Positions 13,734 to 24,376 are shown, numbered from the stretch's first letter. The stretch: DNA of 64,000 nucleotides from Stropharia rugosoannulata (GCA_028532985.1 JANCIK010000009.1:1426001-1490000), one strand, 5' to 3'. Notes: a model not told the origin generated them from the letters alone. Program-made: numbers and translations.

Positions 13734-15383
13734 CTACGCAAAATACATGAGGGTGTTCTTTTTCTTGCTTTGTACTGTGCGTAACTCATTAGCATGTACC
13801 CAACAGAAATGCCCAGTCACCTACCTTCAGATATGCCGCTCAAGAAATGTTCGTGGTTCAACTTCGTGCACCCTTCCCGTAGAGCAATCATTCCAGCTTC
13901 AACGCACACCGCCTTAAGCTGCGCACCGTTGAACTCGTCTGTGCTCCTGGCCAGCTCTTCATAGTTCACGTCGGTAGCCACTGTCATTTTACGAGAGTGG
14001 ATTTGCAGGATGCGCGCGCGTGCGGTCTCATTTGGTAGGGGGAATTCTATTTTACGATCTAGACGGCCAGAGCGCAGAAGGGCAGGATCCAAGATATCAA
14101 TTCGGTTCGTGGCTGCGATAACCTAAAGATATTGCATATTCCTCTGTCAATCGCAGTTCCCTCCTCAAGCTTTAGCACTCACTTTGATCCGATCGTCGCT
14201 GCCAAAGCCATCCAATTGGTTCAAAAGTTCCAACATCGTTCGCTGGACTTCACGGTCACCGCTCTTGTCCGAGTCGAAGCGCTTCGTACCAATAGCATCC
14301 AGTTCGTCGATGAAGATAATGGCGGGAGCCTTCTCCTTGGCCAAGGCAAACGCATCGCGAACAAGCTTCGCACCATCACCGATAAACATCTGCACCAGAG
14401 AAGGTCCAGCTAATTTCAGGTAGCAAGCTTGAGTCTGGGCCGCACAAGCACGAGCAAGCAATGTCTTCCCCGTGCCTACGAGAAAGGAAGCTGAGGAGCC
14501 AAATCACATCAGGACAAATTAGGTAGCTTACCTGGAGGCCCATACATCAAACAACCTTTTGGTGGTTTAATCCCAAGCGTCTTGAACTTATCAGCCTGCT
14601 CCATAGGAAGTACGATCGCTTCAACCAACTCTTCTATCTGTTTTTCCAGACCTCCGATATCCGTGTACTTTTCCGTCGGTCGTTCATCAACTTCCATAGC
14701 TTTAACACGCGAGTCAAATTCCGCAGGAAGGGTATCGAGAACGAGATATGAATCCTTGTTAACACCGATGAGGTCACCAGGCGTCAGTTTCTCAGCGGGA
14801 ACAAGGCCAATCAAGGGCAAGAAGACAGTTTGGCGGGTTGAGGTCTTGATAACTGCGCATTTGCCTTTACGCATTGAGTCCAAATCCTGATTTGCACCAT
14901 CCTCTTCGACTTCGGGATCAACGTCGAGAATCTTAATGACATTCCATTAGCAATTTGCGCCCTCCATAATCGCTCGTGACATACCTCAACAACGTTTCCT
15001 ACGAGGTACGGCAGGACCTTGTTCTGCTTAATCTTCTCCCCATTGTCACGAATCTTCTCTTTCATAACGCTCTGCTCGTGTTGTAATCGCAGAGTCTCTG
15101 ACCGCATTACCTAGATAAGACTTGTTTAGAATCTGACCCATGTGAGCAGTAGCGAACTTGCCTTTAAGTCATTGTCAATAAGCCGGGCCCTTGTCAAAAT
15201 TTCGTCGGTAGAGAGATTGAGGATTTCGGCTGGGATGTCGTCCCATGTCTCTTCAGGCGGTGCATCTGGGGTCACGTCCATCGCCGCCGCGCCTTCTGCA
15301 GGCGCAGATGGACCATGTGGTGTTGTATCCGCCTTCTTCTCAGAGTTGTTTGGGGGGGTACTTGGCGGGGGTGCTGAAGACAT
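13734..15383 (-). CDS. RPT5: 26S proteasome regulatory ATPase subunit Rpt5 (6A)
   Basis: One of six AAA ATPases of the 19S base ring that unfolds substrates and opens the 20S gate. Exons (minus strand): 15162-15383, 14985-15110, 14532-14931, 14183-14475, 13825-14122, 13734-13774, giving 459 residues, close to the usual 430-440. Seen: a coiled-coil N-terminus ([20 protein letters not shown]), OB domain, P-loop GPPGTGKT spanning an intron, Walker [12 protein letters not shown], sensor AATNR, Arg-finger region [13 protein letters not shown]. The C-terminus reads [10 protein letters not shown], so the last three residues are Tyr-Phe-Ala rather than the canonical hydrophobic-Tyr-X. The first intron (15111-15161) begins with GCAAGT, a GC-AG intron; no GT alternative keeps the conserved junction DNDLK/VMRSE. 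Divergent from EAF6. Confidence 0.96.
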
Positions 15384-15621
15384 TTGATAGAAAGAGAAGG
15401 GAGTATAAATGAGCTGATAGCCAATGACGCGTAAGTACAGGACACGCGTCCATTCACATGAGCTTTAGGACCAAACACGGCCAACTCGGCCCTTAATTGG
15501 AAGACTCCCACACTTAGAAAGGGCCCATCAAGACCCTGAGATGAAACTAAAAGGTGTCAAATCCAAGGTTACGGCCGCTGACCGTTCAAGTCGCCCAATA
15601 TTTCCTCCCCAAGCAAGCCTG
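15384..15621. promoter_or_regulatory. Shared divergent promoter region RPT5/EAF6
   Basis: 238 bp between the start codons of RPT5 (-) and EAF6 (+, counted from the inner Met at 15622). No other gene fits. I did not find a copy of the yeast proteasome element GGTGGCAAA here. A bidirectional promoter is inferred from spacing only. Confidence 0.5.
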
Positions 15622-16319
15622 ATGGCTGAGCAAGCCCCTGCTCCGTCTGCAGATGACAGGTCAAAGTACGAGGCCCTCAAGAAAGAACTTATACAGGCTT
15701 TGCCTAAGAAGCGAGCCATAGACAAGCAGCTGGTACATACGACCAATGCCCTTTTTCATGCCGCTGCCCTTGCTTACATGAACCAAGGCCCAAATTGAGG
15801 TGCAGATATACAATCTAGAAGCTGCATATCTGACGGAAACCGCTGCTCATAGCGGCGGAAACATCATCCAAGGGTTCGAAAACTACTTGAAGAACCAAAG
15901 TTCAGGACGAAGGAGATATGAAGTACATGACAATGACCGTATCTTCTCTAACAGCAGCCTAACGTATCAGAAGGTGCGTGTCTCTCTTTGTTTTAAATTG
16001 ACTTTACTCCAACTTACTGTAGTCACTGGACCTCATGGGCGAAGGAGAAGAATCGACAGCGACCAATGACGAATATGTTAAACAATCAACACCCGCCCCT
16101 CTCACGACCATTGCTGTGCCACCAGCAACACGAACCCAGGAACTGACATTGCAGTCAAATAATAAGAGGACAAAAGACCGTGAATATCAGCGCAAACGTC
16201 GCGCCAATGCGAGTCTTCGCAGTGCAGGCACCGCAGACAGTGACGAGGAGCTCGTCAGCGCGGCAAGTGCTTCATCGAGGCGACCAACGAAGCGCTCTAG
16301 GATCGCAGACGATGATTAG
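15622..16319 (+). CDS. EAF6: NuA4 histone acetyltransferase subunit Eaf6
   Basis: Small subunit shared by NuA4/MYST-type acetyltransferase complexes in the nucleus. Exons 15622-15732, 15788-15973 and 16023-16319 give 197 residues. The conserved N-terminal coiled-coil block is clear: YEALKKELIQALPKKRAID, then after the first intron AQIEVQIYNLEAAYLTET and GGNIIQGFENYLKNQ. The C-terminal third is basic and Ser-rich with a likely nuclear localisation signal (SSRRPTKRSRIADDD). An upstream in-frame ATG at 15541 would add 27 residues without family similarity, so the inner Met (MAEQAPAPS) is preferred. Convergent with RRP40, 128 bp apart. Confidence 0.9.
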
Positions 16320-16447
16320 TATGATACCCTGTAGTTTTTCATATACTATGTATATCTCATTGCAGAAATGACTCTCATTGTCGCTGCAGATAATTATGTG
16401 TACACTACTTTTGTATAAATACATGTTACCCAACTGTTTAACTTCAC

Positions 16448-17309
16448 CTACACCTCCAATGTGTCGAGGAAACGTTTTATAGCAACCTCATCCATACCTC
16501 CCCCATCTGGGTCTGCTGCTTCGATACAGCGCACCATGGCTAGTGTTTGCTTGGTTTCTTTAGCTGATACCCAGACACGCCCGTTTACACCAACTGCAAC
16601 TTCCAAAGGAAAGCGTCCTCCGAGAAGTGGCAAAAGGAAATGCTTTGGATCTAGCAAACTGCGAGATGTTATTTTAATAATGCGGATAGGTGTTCAACGT
16701 AAAATCTCTCACTCCCTGCAAAGCTTTAGACTGCAACGAGTCACAAAACCGCCTTTGAGCTCGCCAAATCCTTCCGACTTCCTGGTTTGTGCGTCGAAGC
16801 ATTCCAGCTCGGGCTCCATGTCTTTATGTGCCAAAGAAACGCGCGAATATACAAGGCAGCCAACCTACAGAACGATATAAGGGAGAGCCAAGGTATTTAA
16901 CTAGCGTCACACCTTCAAATTTGGTTTATTCCTTTTTGTTGCACCTTCGAATGCCAAACTATCTAACGACGCGGGATGGGCTGAGCCAATATCTACTCGG
17001 TATCCTTCCCCGACCTTCTGGACTATGGTGCCTACCACAGACTCTTGAGGTGCAGGGACATACTATTTAGCAAATTTAATAAGTCATGTCATAGCAGATG
17101 AGTAAAAGGAGCAGACTAACGCGTCTTGAATTTCCTTCGACCCACCATTTGCTTCGGTTTGCCGAATGGTGAAGCTGCCCAGCGCGTGTTGCGATCACTG
17201 TCGAATTGGTTCCCTGCGCTGTGGCATTTGAGACCTGTAGAAGACCCGGTCCAAGCTTGAGATTGACATGTTGAGCTGGTATGTAATCACCAGGAAGAAC
17301 GACCGACAT
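16448..17309 (-). CDS. RRP40: RNA exosome cap subunit Rrp40
   Basis: S1/KH cap protein of the 3'-5' RNA exosome. Exons (minus): 17121-17309, 16913-17062, 16713-16864, 16448-16658; 233 residues, matching the family. Motifs in order: N-terminal VVLPGDYIP and GPGLLQVSN; S1 domain YVPAPQESVVGTIVQKVG and VDIGSAHPASLDSLAFEG followed by ATKRNKPNL; then DMEPELECFD; the KH-like end VAVGVNGRVWVSAKE. All junctions keep phase with GT-AG introns of 48-58 nt. Starts 163 bp from VPS37 on the opposite strand. Identification rests on remembered similarity to EXOSC3/Rrp40. Confidence 0.92.
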
Positions 17310-17472
17310 GGCTGTTGTTTTTGAGAGGCGGCGATCAAGAGAGGCGGCTAAATCTGATCATCATCACTTGTCCTTGTTCCCCATCTGCTCACCAGTGCTC
17401 AGACCTCCTGGAGGCTGGCTTGATTAGTCTTAATATCTGGCTCAATAAAAACACTGTATAAAACCAATTTAA
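17310..17472. promoter_or_regulatory. Shared divergent promoter region RRP40/VPS37
   Basis: 163 bp separate the two start codons. The sequence before VPS37 is AT-rich (AATATCTGG, CTCAATAAAAACACTGTATAAA), with a TATA-like TGTATAAA at about 17455-17462, only 10-20 bp from the ATG. The spacing suggests a common regulatory region; direct evidence is lacking. Confidence 0.45.
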
Positions 17473-18182
17473 ATGAGCACAAACTCGCTCGTTAATGACT
17501 TCCCGGAACTCTCGCATCTATCGTTAGTTCGCTGCTCCTTTCCCCTTTATCCGTTCCCTAACAGATTGCATAAAGTCGTGAAGATTTAGAGGATCTTATG
17601 TCAGATCCAGTCTATTTCCAGGCTATATTCCACTCCCTTGGATGTGTTAAGGACCTATACAGAGCGCAAGCGGAGCTTGGGCAAGCTAACGAAGCTATTG
17701 CTAGTACGTCTTGCTATAGTCCAGTCTGTGTAACTTCAACTCATGACTATGAAAGAGAATAATCTCTCTCTACAGAGCACCCTGTATGAGCTCCGTTCAG
17801 ATACCAAGGCCGCGTTTGATGATGCAAAGAGCCTTGAAGTGAGATGGAAGGAACTAGAGAAGGAACAGAGAGAAGTGTACCAGGTCAGTCCAGGTCACAT
17901 CACTTCCATTGCCGTCTGACTTCGTTGATCAAGCGATTTACCCAACAATTTCTGCTAATGCGCCTGCGCCACAGCACCACGGCACAGGATGACGCATCCG
18001 AGGCTTTGGCATCGACATTTATTCAGCAAATTAACGAAGAGTCCGGGATTGCCACTCCGAAGTCTTCGCGGGAGTTAGACGAGTTCATAAAGGAGTACAA
18101 GGAATTGCGCAAGGTTTATCATAAACGCGCTCTCTGGGGTGAAAAATGGACTCATGGACAAGTGGAATGGAGGGACGACTGA
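17473..18182 (+). CDS. VPS37: ESCRT-I subunit Vps37 (Mod_r domain)
   Basis: Component of ESCRT-I, which sorts ubiquitinated membrane proteins into multivesicular bodies. Exons 17473-17522, 17576-17703, 17756-17883, 17934-18182 give 184 residues, typical for a short fungal Vps37. The Mod_r-type pattern is visible: REDLEDLMSDPVYFQAIFHS at the N-terminus, a long coiled coil (LYELRSDTKAAFDDAKSLE, WKELEKEQREVYQRF) and the C-terminal region ELDEFIKEYKELRKVYHKRA. The first splice was chosen because the frame upstream of TCGTGAAG carries a stop; exon 3 begins at AGAAT to restore the frame. Branch-like CTAAC elements precede the acceptors. Moderately high confidence from overall pattern. Confidence 0.82.
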
Positions 18183-19526
18183 TTCTCTTCACCCGTTATG
18201 GCCATTCAACTGGTTGGGACCATTGCTCACATAAGGCTCTCTGCTGCGACTCGCATCTAGGATGGGTCCTGTCTGACCTGGAGTCATTGGCCTATATACC
18301 GACTTTAAGGGTTCTGGGGCGGTATATGTGTCGCTGTACAACGCTGTCAAGGTGTTGATTTGGCTCGATAGCGACCTTTAATGAGGCGACGACTCCAAAA
18401 GTAATGGCCGATGGGGCGCACCTTGACACCCTCGATTTCTACCTCATTGAAGATCAAACTGGCATAGAAGGCGATCGCATATACGCCATTACCTACAGTT
18501 GAATAATATTCCGCACGCTGTTTTCTTCAATGACAATTAAAACGGTCGACAAAACCCAGATAAAAATATCATCTAATCCAATACCCAGCACTGAGTACTA
18601 GCATGTTGATCTGCCAGCTATGAGGTTAGCAGTCTTGATATCAATGTCATATATTTTCTTCTGAGCTTCGTTAGCAATTCGTTGAGGATCGAAAAAGCGT
18701 AAGACCAGATCCGGATTTCGTGCAATTCGCAATCATTACGACAACGAATCGCGAAAATGCTTGTCGAAAACAAGAAGCCAAGAAGCCAGACCTTGTTTTT
18801 AGAACCTATTCGAGTTGAAAAATACCACTTTGACTCGTGGTAAGTTCGGTACCTCAGCGAAGGTGTGAAGCGCAAACATAGTCATTTGGGCAAGAGAAGC
18901 AAATCCTTGGACCTGGTCTCCCCTGAATACCTGTTTCAATGATTTAAGCACCAGCGTACACGAGTTACCCCGCGGCTTCACATGTCTGATCTGGCGCAAC
19001 ATGGGATAAATTCCGGCATTATGTATCTGCCTCATCTCGTCTTTTATAATAACTGCATGACTCTGTTTAGGGAAGATTTTCTGCCACAAACTACACTCTA
19101 GCTCAGTAAACTTGCTAAAACTTAACTAGATAATCCGTCGACTTTAATTGCATCAGAGACCCATCACATCCAATTTCCGCTTCCTTGCAACGCTCGGATA
19201 CATAGCGGATGAACTCCACTTGTCACTGCTCCGAGATTGATGGACGAGACATTGTTTATATTTCAATGCCGATCACTCAACTGAAGAATTGCAAAACGCT
19301 AGTAGACGCTAGTCTACGCGACCGAATTTCATGCGGAATTATAACTAGGTGCGTAAACTATGCTGTCATGAGACTCTGGATACTGTCGGGGCTGCCGCTG
19401 ACATGCAGGGCTCACATGGGTGCTTATTTTCGATTCCGCTTCCAAGACTAATAATCATTCTCATTTCTGATTATGACGCTATATAAAGCGTTACGGCTCA
19501 ATGACATTATCTGCTAGGTACTACCA
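18183..19526. other. Gene-poor stretch upstream of the AA9 gene
   Basis: 1.3 kb without a supported gene. On the plus strand a short open frame of about 48 codons (18360-18503) looks protein-like, containing DGAHLDTLDFYLIEDQTG, but has no start context or recognised family; it may be a decayed exon. Minus-strand ORFs at 18618-18875 and 18799-19089 resemble nothing I know. The right end should hold the AA9 promoter. Confidence 0.5.
19480..19487 (+). promoter_or_regulatory. TATA box of the AA9 gene
   Basis: TATATAAA lies 40 bp before the AA9 start codon. It is a near-perfect TATA element, unusual among the housekeeping genes here but expected for an inducible secreted enzyme. The role is inferred from sequence and position. 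Confidence 0.6.
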
Positions 19527-21019
19527 ATGACCATGAAGCTTATCGCTTTCGTTTCGACAGCAATTCTTGCTAGGTCGACTTTCGCACATACCATTTTTCA
19601 GGTGTTTGGTCTACGTTCGCGTTTCTTCAGAATTATTTGCTTACCAAGTAGTAACAGGAAGTCTATGTTAATGGTGTAGATCAAGGTCACATCAACGGTA
19701 TTCGGGTACCAAGTTACGACGGGGTATGTCTTGTAACATGAGACTCGAGAGTGCGCATTGGAATCTTAACGCATTCCTTATGTCTACAGCCCATTACAGA
19801 TATTACTTCCAACGACGTAATATGCAACGGTGGCATAAACCCATACTTGCAGCCTGTTTCGACAGTCATAATTCCCGTCCCCGCTGGAGCTCAAGTCACT
19901 GCTGAGTTCCACCACACCCTCGCAGGCGCAGACCCAACCGACCCCGCTGACCCTATCGATCCCTCGCACAAAGGACCAATTATGGCTTACCTGTAATTAT
20001 AAGCCTTTTCTGTATCGATTCAGATGCTAAACTGGTTCTGCTTTAGTGCCCCAGTCCAAAATGCCACTCAACCAACTGTAACTGGGTTAAACTGGTTCAA
20101 GATTTACGAAGACGGGTTAGACGCGGGCAACACATGGGCAGTGGACAAACTGATTGCCAACAAAGGCAAGGTCACCTTCACAATTCCTAGCTGCATTCCT
20201 GCAGGACAATACCTGCTCCGCGTGGAACTCATAGGTAAGTTTAATAATCCACAATATCAAGAAACATCATCTCATAGGAAGTAAGCTTTGCATGCCGCGT
20301 CAACCTACCCAGGGGCCCAGCTCTATGTAAGAAACTTCTTTGGCTATTTGGAATTTTACCTGATGTGTATCAATGCAGATGGAATGTGCACAGATCGCGA
20401 TATCGGGAGGTGGCAATGCTTCGCCAGCGACCGTCAGCTTCCCTGGTGCATATAAATGTAATTTATTTGATGTTGACTCAGAAACGCTCTATTGGGCTAA
20501 TAAAAAATGCAACAGCAACTGACCCCGGTATTACCTACAACCTCTACAGTGGCCAAACGACGTACACCATTCCAGGTAAGCGATCCATTTTCAAAATGTA
20601 GGTACATTACAATGGTTTATATGATTATACACTACAGGTCCATCGGTATTCAGTTGCAGCGGGTCAAGTAACCCGAGCAGCCCGAGCTCTTCAAGTGCAG
20701 CGCCTGTACCCACCACCACCGCGGCGCCCACATCAACGGCAAAATCTACAAGCACACCCACCACTGGCCCGACTAGTACAGCTACGGCCGGGACTATCGC
20801 TCATTACGGGCAATGCGGTGGAACTGGGTCAGTACTTTTTTTTTGTTGCAAGATGAGCATACCTATAATTATGTCCCTATCAGATGGACTGGAGGAACTG
20901 TTTGTGTGTCGCCCTACACTTGCCAGGTCTCTAACGCCTACGTATGGTGTTTTTTTTTCTTTGTGTTTCTCAGGTGCTGATATACATTTTCTATCTTATA
21001 GTACAGTCAATGCCTTTAG
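19527..21019 (+). CDS. AA9 lytic polysaccharide monooxygenase with C-terminal CBM1
   Basis: Secreted copper enzyme that oxidatively cleaves cellulose or hemicellulose. Ten exons (19527-19601, 19658-19723, 19790-19992, 20047-20234, 20286-20326, 20379-20457, 20516-20575, 20638-20827, 20884-20941, 21002-21019) give 325 residues. The signal peptide [20 protein letters not shown] is followed by HTIF, so the mature protein starts with His1 of the copper brace. The second copper His lies in TAEFHHTL, the family block [11 protein letters not shown] follows, then [14 protein letters not shown], the CAQI region, and the axial Tyr in FPGAY. A Ser/Thr/Pro linker leads to a CBM1: [28 protein letters not shown], with its conserved Cys. 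The last exon is only 18 nt. It stands alone among housekeeping genes. Confidence 0.96.
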
Positions 21020-21280
21020 TTGACAGCTTTGGAGTTTCCTTATTTAATAGTCTTGTGTACAATTCCATGCATTAGCACATTTCCCCATTATGTCTATGTC
21101 GACACTAAGACCAGATAACAAGTTGAATAAGAATTCGTGAGGCTCGTCCAAACATGCCAGAAAATCCTTCCAGCCGCGCCATCAATGATAATATGCGTTC
21201 GAAACCATGCTAAGTTAACCAGAGTTCACTGCAACTAAATCTTCAACCGATGTTTTATGAATTGTCTTCATATTACTCTC

Positions 21281-22797
21281 TCATAACGACAACACACACT
21301 CCAGACTCCTCCGCACCACCTCTCCAAGACCCTTGCCAATGAGCACAATCTTACCAGTGTCTGGCACGCCCACGCTCTCCGTGGCTGGAAGCTCTGCGAT
21401 TTCGTACATACTCCGCACACCTTGGAGCACGTAATGCGCGCCTTGGTCAGAAGAGAATGCGCCCTTACACCGAAGAACTTTGACCTCTGCCGTAGGCTCG
21501 TCTTCGATGCGATTCTCCCACAGGAGATTGCGGATCCACTCGTCAAGGCGGTCGATGCGTGCCTGGTCTAATACGCCGCAGGACACCTGCAAGCTGGAGA
21601 TGCCCCGCATTTCATAATGCGTTTGTGCGTGGTCGTGCTCATCTTTGCAAGCGTCGCTGTGGACATGGGTATCCGCGGTGGGGGGACGCTGGAACGCAGA
21701 GATGCCAATGATGTACTTGAGATCGATCTCTCCTTTCACTGTCTTATGTATCGGAGCTGTGGGATTGATCTGTGTGATGATGCTTTCTGTTTCAACAAGC
21801 GCCTTAGGATCAACGAGGTCCGATTTATTCAAAAGAATGACGTCAGAGGCAGCGATTTGCCTGGACGTGGACGGTAAGAACGAGGTTATGCTGAGGACTG
21901 TAAATTTATTTACCGGACGCTTTCTCCAAGGCCGAGATCATCATCCGTGGCATGGTCTTCTTCAAGTTGCTAGAAGTTCCTGTCAGATATTAACTTCAGT
22001 GTTCGTGATGGTAACTCACCCCTTGTCCAAATACTGCATCGACAACACACACAACACCATCCAGAACAATATCGGCCAGACCGTTGCCATATTCTTCATT
22101 AAGCCAGAACATAGAAGCAATTGGACCTAAGAAATGTTCAACAACTGCGCGGCATTCCGCAGAATATCTATCTCACCCGGATCAGCCAGTCCCGTCGTTT
22201 CGAGCAGGATATAATCGAAGGCGCCCTTCTTGAGCATCAAGCGCTCTATCGCAGCAACTCCCGTGTCTTTTATGCTACAGCATAGGCAGCCATTTGCCAA
22301 TTCCAGAAACTCCTCGCTATTCTCTGCGGTAGGATCATCTTGAGAAGATACATTGATCGTCTTGGCTAGTCGAGAACCGGTTTACAGTGTGCGTCTTGAT
22401 GGAGATGAGGCTGTACGGACCTTCAATGTCCTGTACAAGATAAGTTTAACTTGAATATAGACAAAAGAGTAACATACTCACTGCAGTGTCGCCAAATTCA
22501 TTCATAATGACGGCTATCCGATAACCATGCCTTTCTGTCAGGATTCGTCTGCAATTTTCGTTAATCCCGGGAGATATGTCAGAATTTAAAGGTTTACTTG
22601 AGCAATGTCGACTTCCCGGCGCCCAGGAAGCCACATATGATCGTCAGCGGCACCTTAGTGGGGGCCTTGGGATGAGGTGCAGGCGGAGTTGCGGGGTTGG
22701 GGACTTCTACAAGTTGTCTGATAAACCATTTATATGAGTACACTTTTCAATAAGAACAACCTTACGGAATCTCGTCATCTGAATCACTGAGAGCCAT
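21281..22797 (-). CDS. ZNG1: ZNG1-type zinc metallochaperone GTPase (CobW/COG0523)
   Basis: GTPase of the COG0523 family that transfers zinc to client enzymes such as methionine aminopeptidase. Eight exons (minus): 22766-22797, 22598-22717, 22482-22548, 22421-22430, 22177-22365, 22020-22126, 21914-21969, 21281-21860; 386 residues. Walker [10 protein letters not shown]; switch region [11 protein letters not shown]; the metal-binding [11 protein letters not shown]; Walker B-like [15 protein letters not shown]-base motif LLNKSDL. The N-terminus [16 protein letters not shown] resembles the acidic P-x-L-V tail motif known to dock ZNG1 on aminopeptidase. A His/Asp loop ([20 protein letters not shown]) may bind metal. 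One exon is 10 nt and encodes the conserved DIE. Shares a 255-bp divergent promoter with the STYX-like gene. Confidence 0.93.
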
Positions 22798-23052
22798 ATT
22801 GAGAGTAGAAAAGAAGTTAAAGGTGGACAGAGCTTTGAAGAAACAAGTTATAGTTGTTCAATAATTGTTACGACACTTCGGACGCTCAAAATAGACGAAA
22901 CGGGCACGTGACGCTAATTTAAGCCTGGCCATTTGCGGTGCCGCCGCGTCCCCTTGAACTTCGCCAAACATTCGCTTGACCCAAGGTTGACCATCGCTTG
23001 ACAAAGTTACATCCCTTGTTCCTTCCACCTTTCCCAATCTACCGCCTTATAC
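22798..23052. promoter_or_regulatory. Divergent promoter ZNG1/STYX with E-box
   Basis: 255 bp between start codons. A palindromic CACGTG core lies at 22905-22910 (context GGCACGTGACG), the binding site of bHLH factors of the Cbf1/USF type. Bidirectional function is inferred. Confidence 0.5.
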
Positions 23053-24136
23053 ATGGCTACAGCAATGAACGAGGAGCAAATACGCAACGTCATCCAAGGC
23101 CCTGTAGATGTCGAGTGGAGGTGCGTGGGCCGCCTGCTCATCGAGCGCCCGCCGCTTGCTGACCGAGCCGTGCCTTTGACAGATACGAGATGCGCAGAGA
23201 GTGCCAGGAGATCCTGCCCGGTCTACTACTAGGTCCTTTCGTGGCATCTAAGTCGCTCGAGACGCTGCAGAGCCTCGAGATCACCCATATGTGTGCAGTC
23301 ATCTCCCGCTGTCCACCATCCGCCGTCTGCCTGCTCGCGCGCGGGCAGCCTTACTGACGCGTTAATTTTTATCCGCAGTGTCTGCATCCGCGATGCGAAG
23401 GAGGCGTTCTCCGTGCGCCCGCGGTTTCCTGAACGTTTCCGCTATATGACTCTGGATGTGGAGGACAACGAGGAGCAGAACCTTATTCGACTCTTCCCTG
23501 CGTACGCCAATCGTGCCGTTCTCCGTGCTCTCACGAATTTCTCATGTACCATACTATTTTTTCAGCGCGAAAGAGTTCATCGACAACGCGATCTCGTCAG
23601 GCGGGCGGGTGCTCGTGCACTGTAATGGTGAGCACTGATATTTCCTGCATCTAACTTTATCACAACTTGCGATCTGCGATGGCTTTCTCTCCTGGCTAGG
23701 TGGTATCAGCCTCTCGCCGGCATTTGTCGTCATGTTCGTTATGCAACACTACCAACTCTCGTGGGAGGATGCTTTACATATGGTGCAGAACCGCCGCTAT
23801 TGTATCTCTCCCAACGGAGGCTTCTTGACGCAGATCAAGGTCCGTCGATACGCCTTGCCTCGAAATAGACTGATGGCTGAAACTGTTTACGCAGGAGTAC
23901 GAAGCGATTTATAAGGCCAACGTGGCACATGCTCAATTTCCCCAGGCTGCGCGGACGACAGCACGGCGTAAGCGGTCAGATGAGGACGATGAGGATGAGC
24001 AACGGTGCGCATTCATCCCGGGCCCTTGATGTCTCTCGAATCTCGCTCACTAGTATTTCTGCACAGGGTTGACGACCGCAAGCGACCACTAGTAGAAAAT
24101 GAGCCGCAGGAAGACCCGAACGCAATGCAAACATGA
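23053..24136 (+). CDS. STYX: STYX-like dual-specificity pseudophosphatase
   Basis: Dual-specificity phosphatase fold most like human STYX, a pseudophosphatase that binds phosphoproteins and F-box proteins. Seven exons (23053-23120, 23183-23290, 23379-23501, 23566-23627, 23700-23839, 23895-24004, 24067-24136) give 226 residues. Family blocks: EILPGLLLGPFVASKS, YMTLDVEDNEEQNL, the signature VHCNGGISLSPAFVVMF, then RRYCISPNGGFLTQIKEYEA. In the C-x5-R loop the Cys is present but the Arg is Leu (CTC), so normal phosphate binding should be lost. Human STYX is inactive the other way: Gly for Cys, Arg kept. The signature spans the exon 4/5 junction, but the Leu codon is well inside exon 5. The tail is acidic/basic and probably nuclear. 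Confidence 0.88.
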
Positions 24137-24376
24137 TTGGGTGCAAGTTTTTCTTCTCTCCTCTTTATTATATGCTTTGTTACTCTACGGAATTGTTTTC
24201 TTTTTGTTAGAGCTTTGTTGTACTGATTGTTCCACTTCTATTCCGTGCATTACATTGATGCAGTATCTCTCAAGTCTAATATGCTTTAATGTTACAGAGA
24301 TTTGATTTTCGCTGTCTCCTTCTCTTCAATAACGAGTTTTGGATGGACAGCTGTGATGACAGCATTAATACAATCA

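Noticed and set aside
18618..19089. Minus-strand ORFs as a transposon remnant
   Set aside because: No reverse transcriptase, transposase or terminal-repeat features could be seen.
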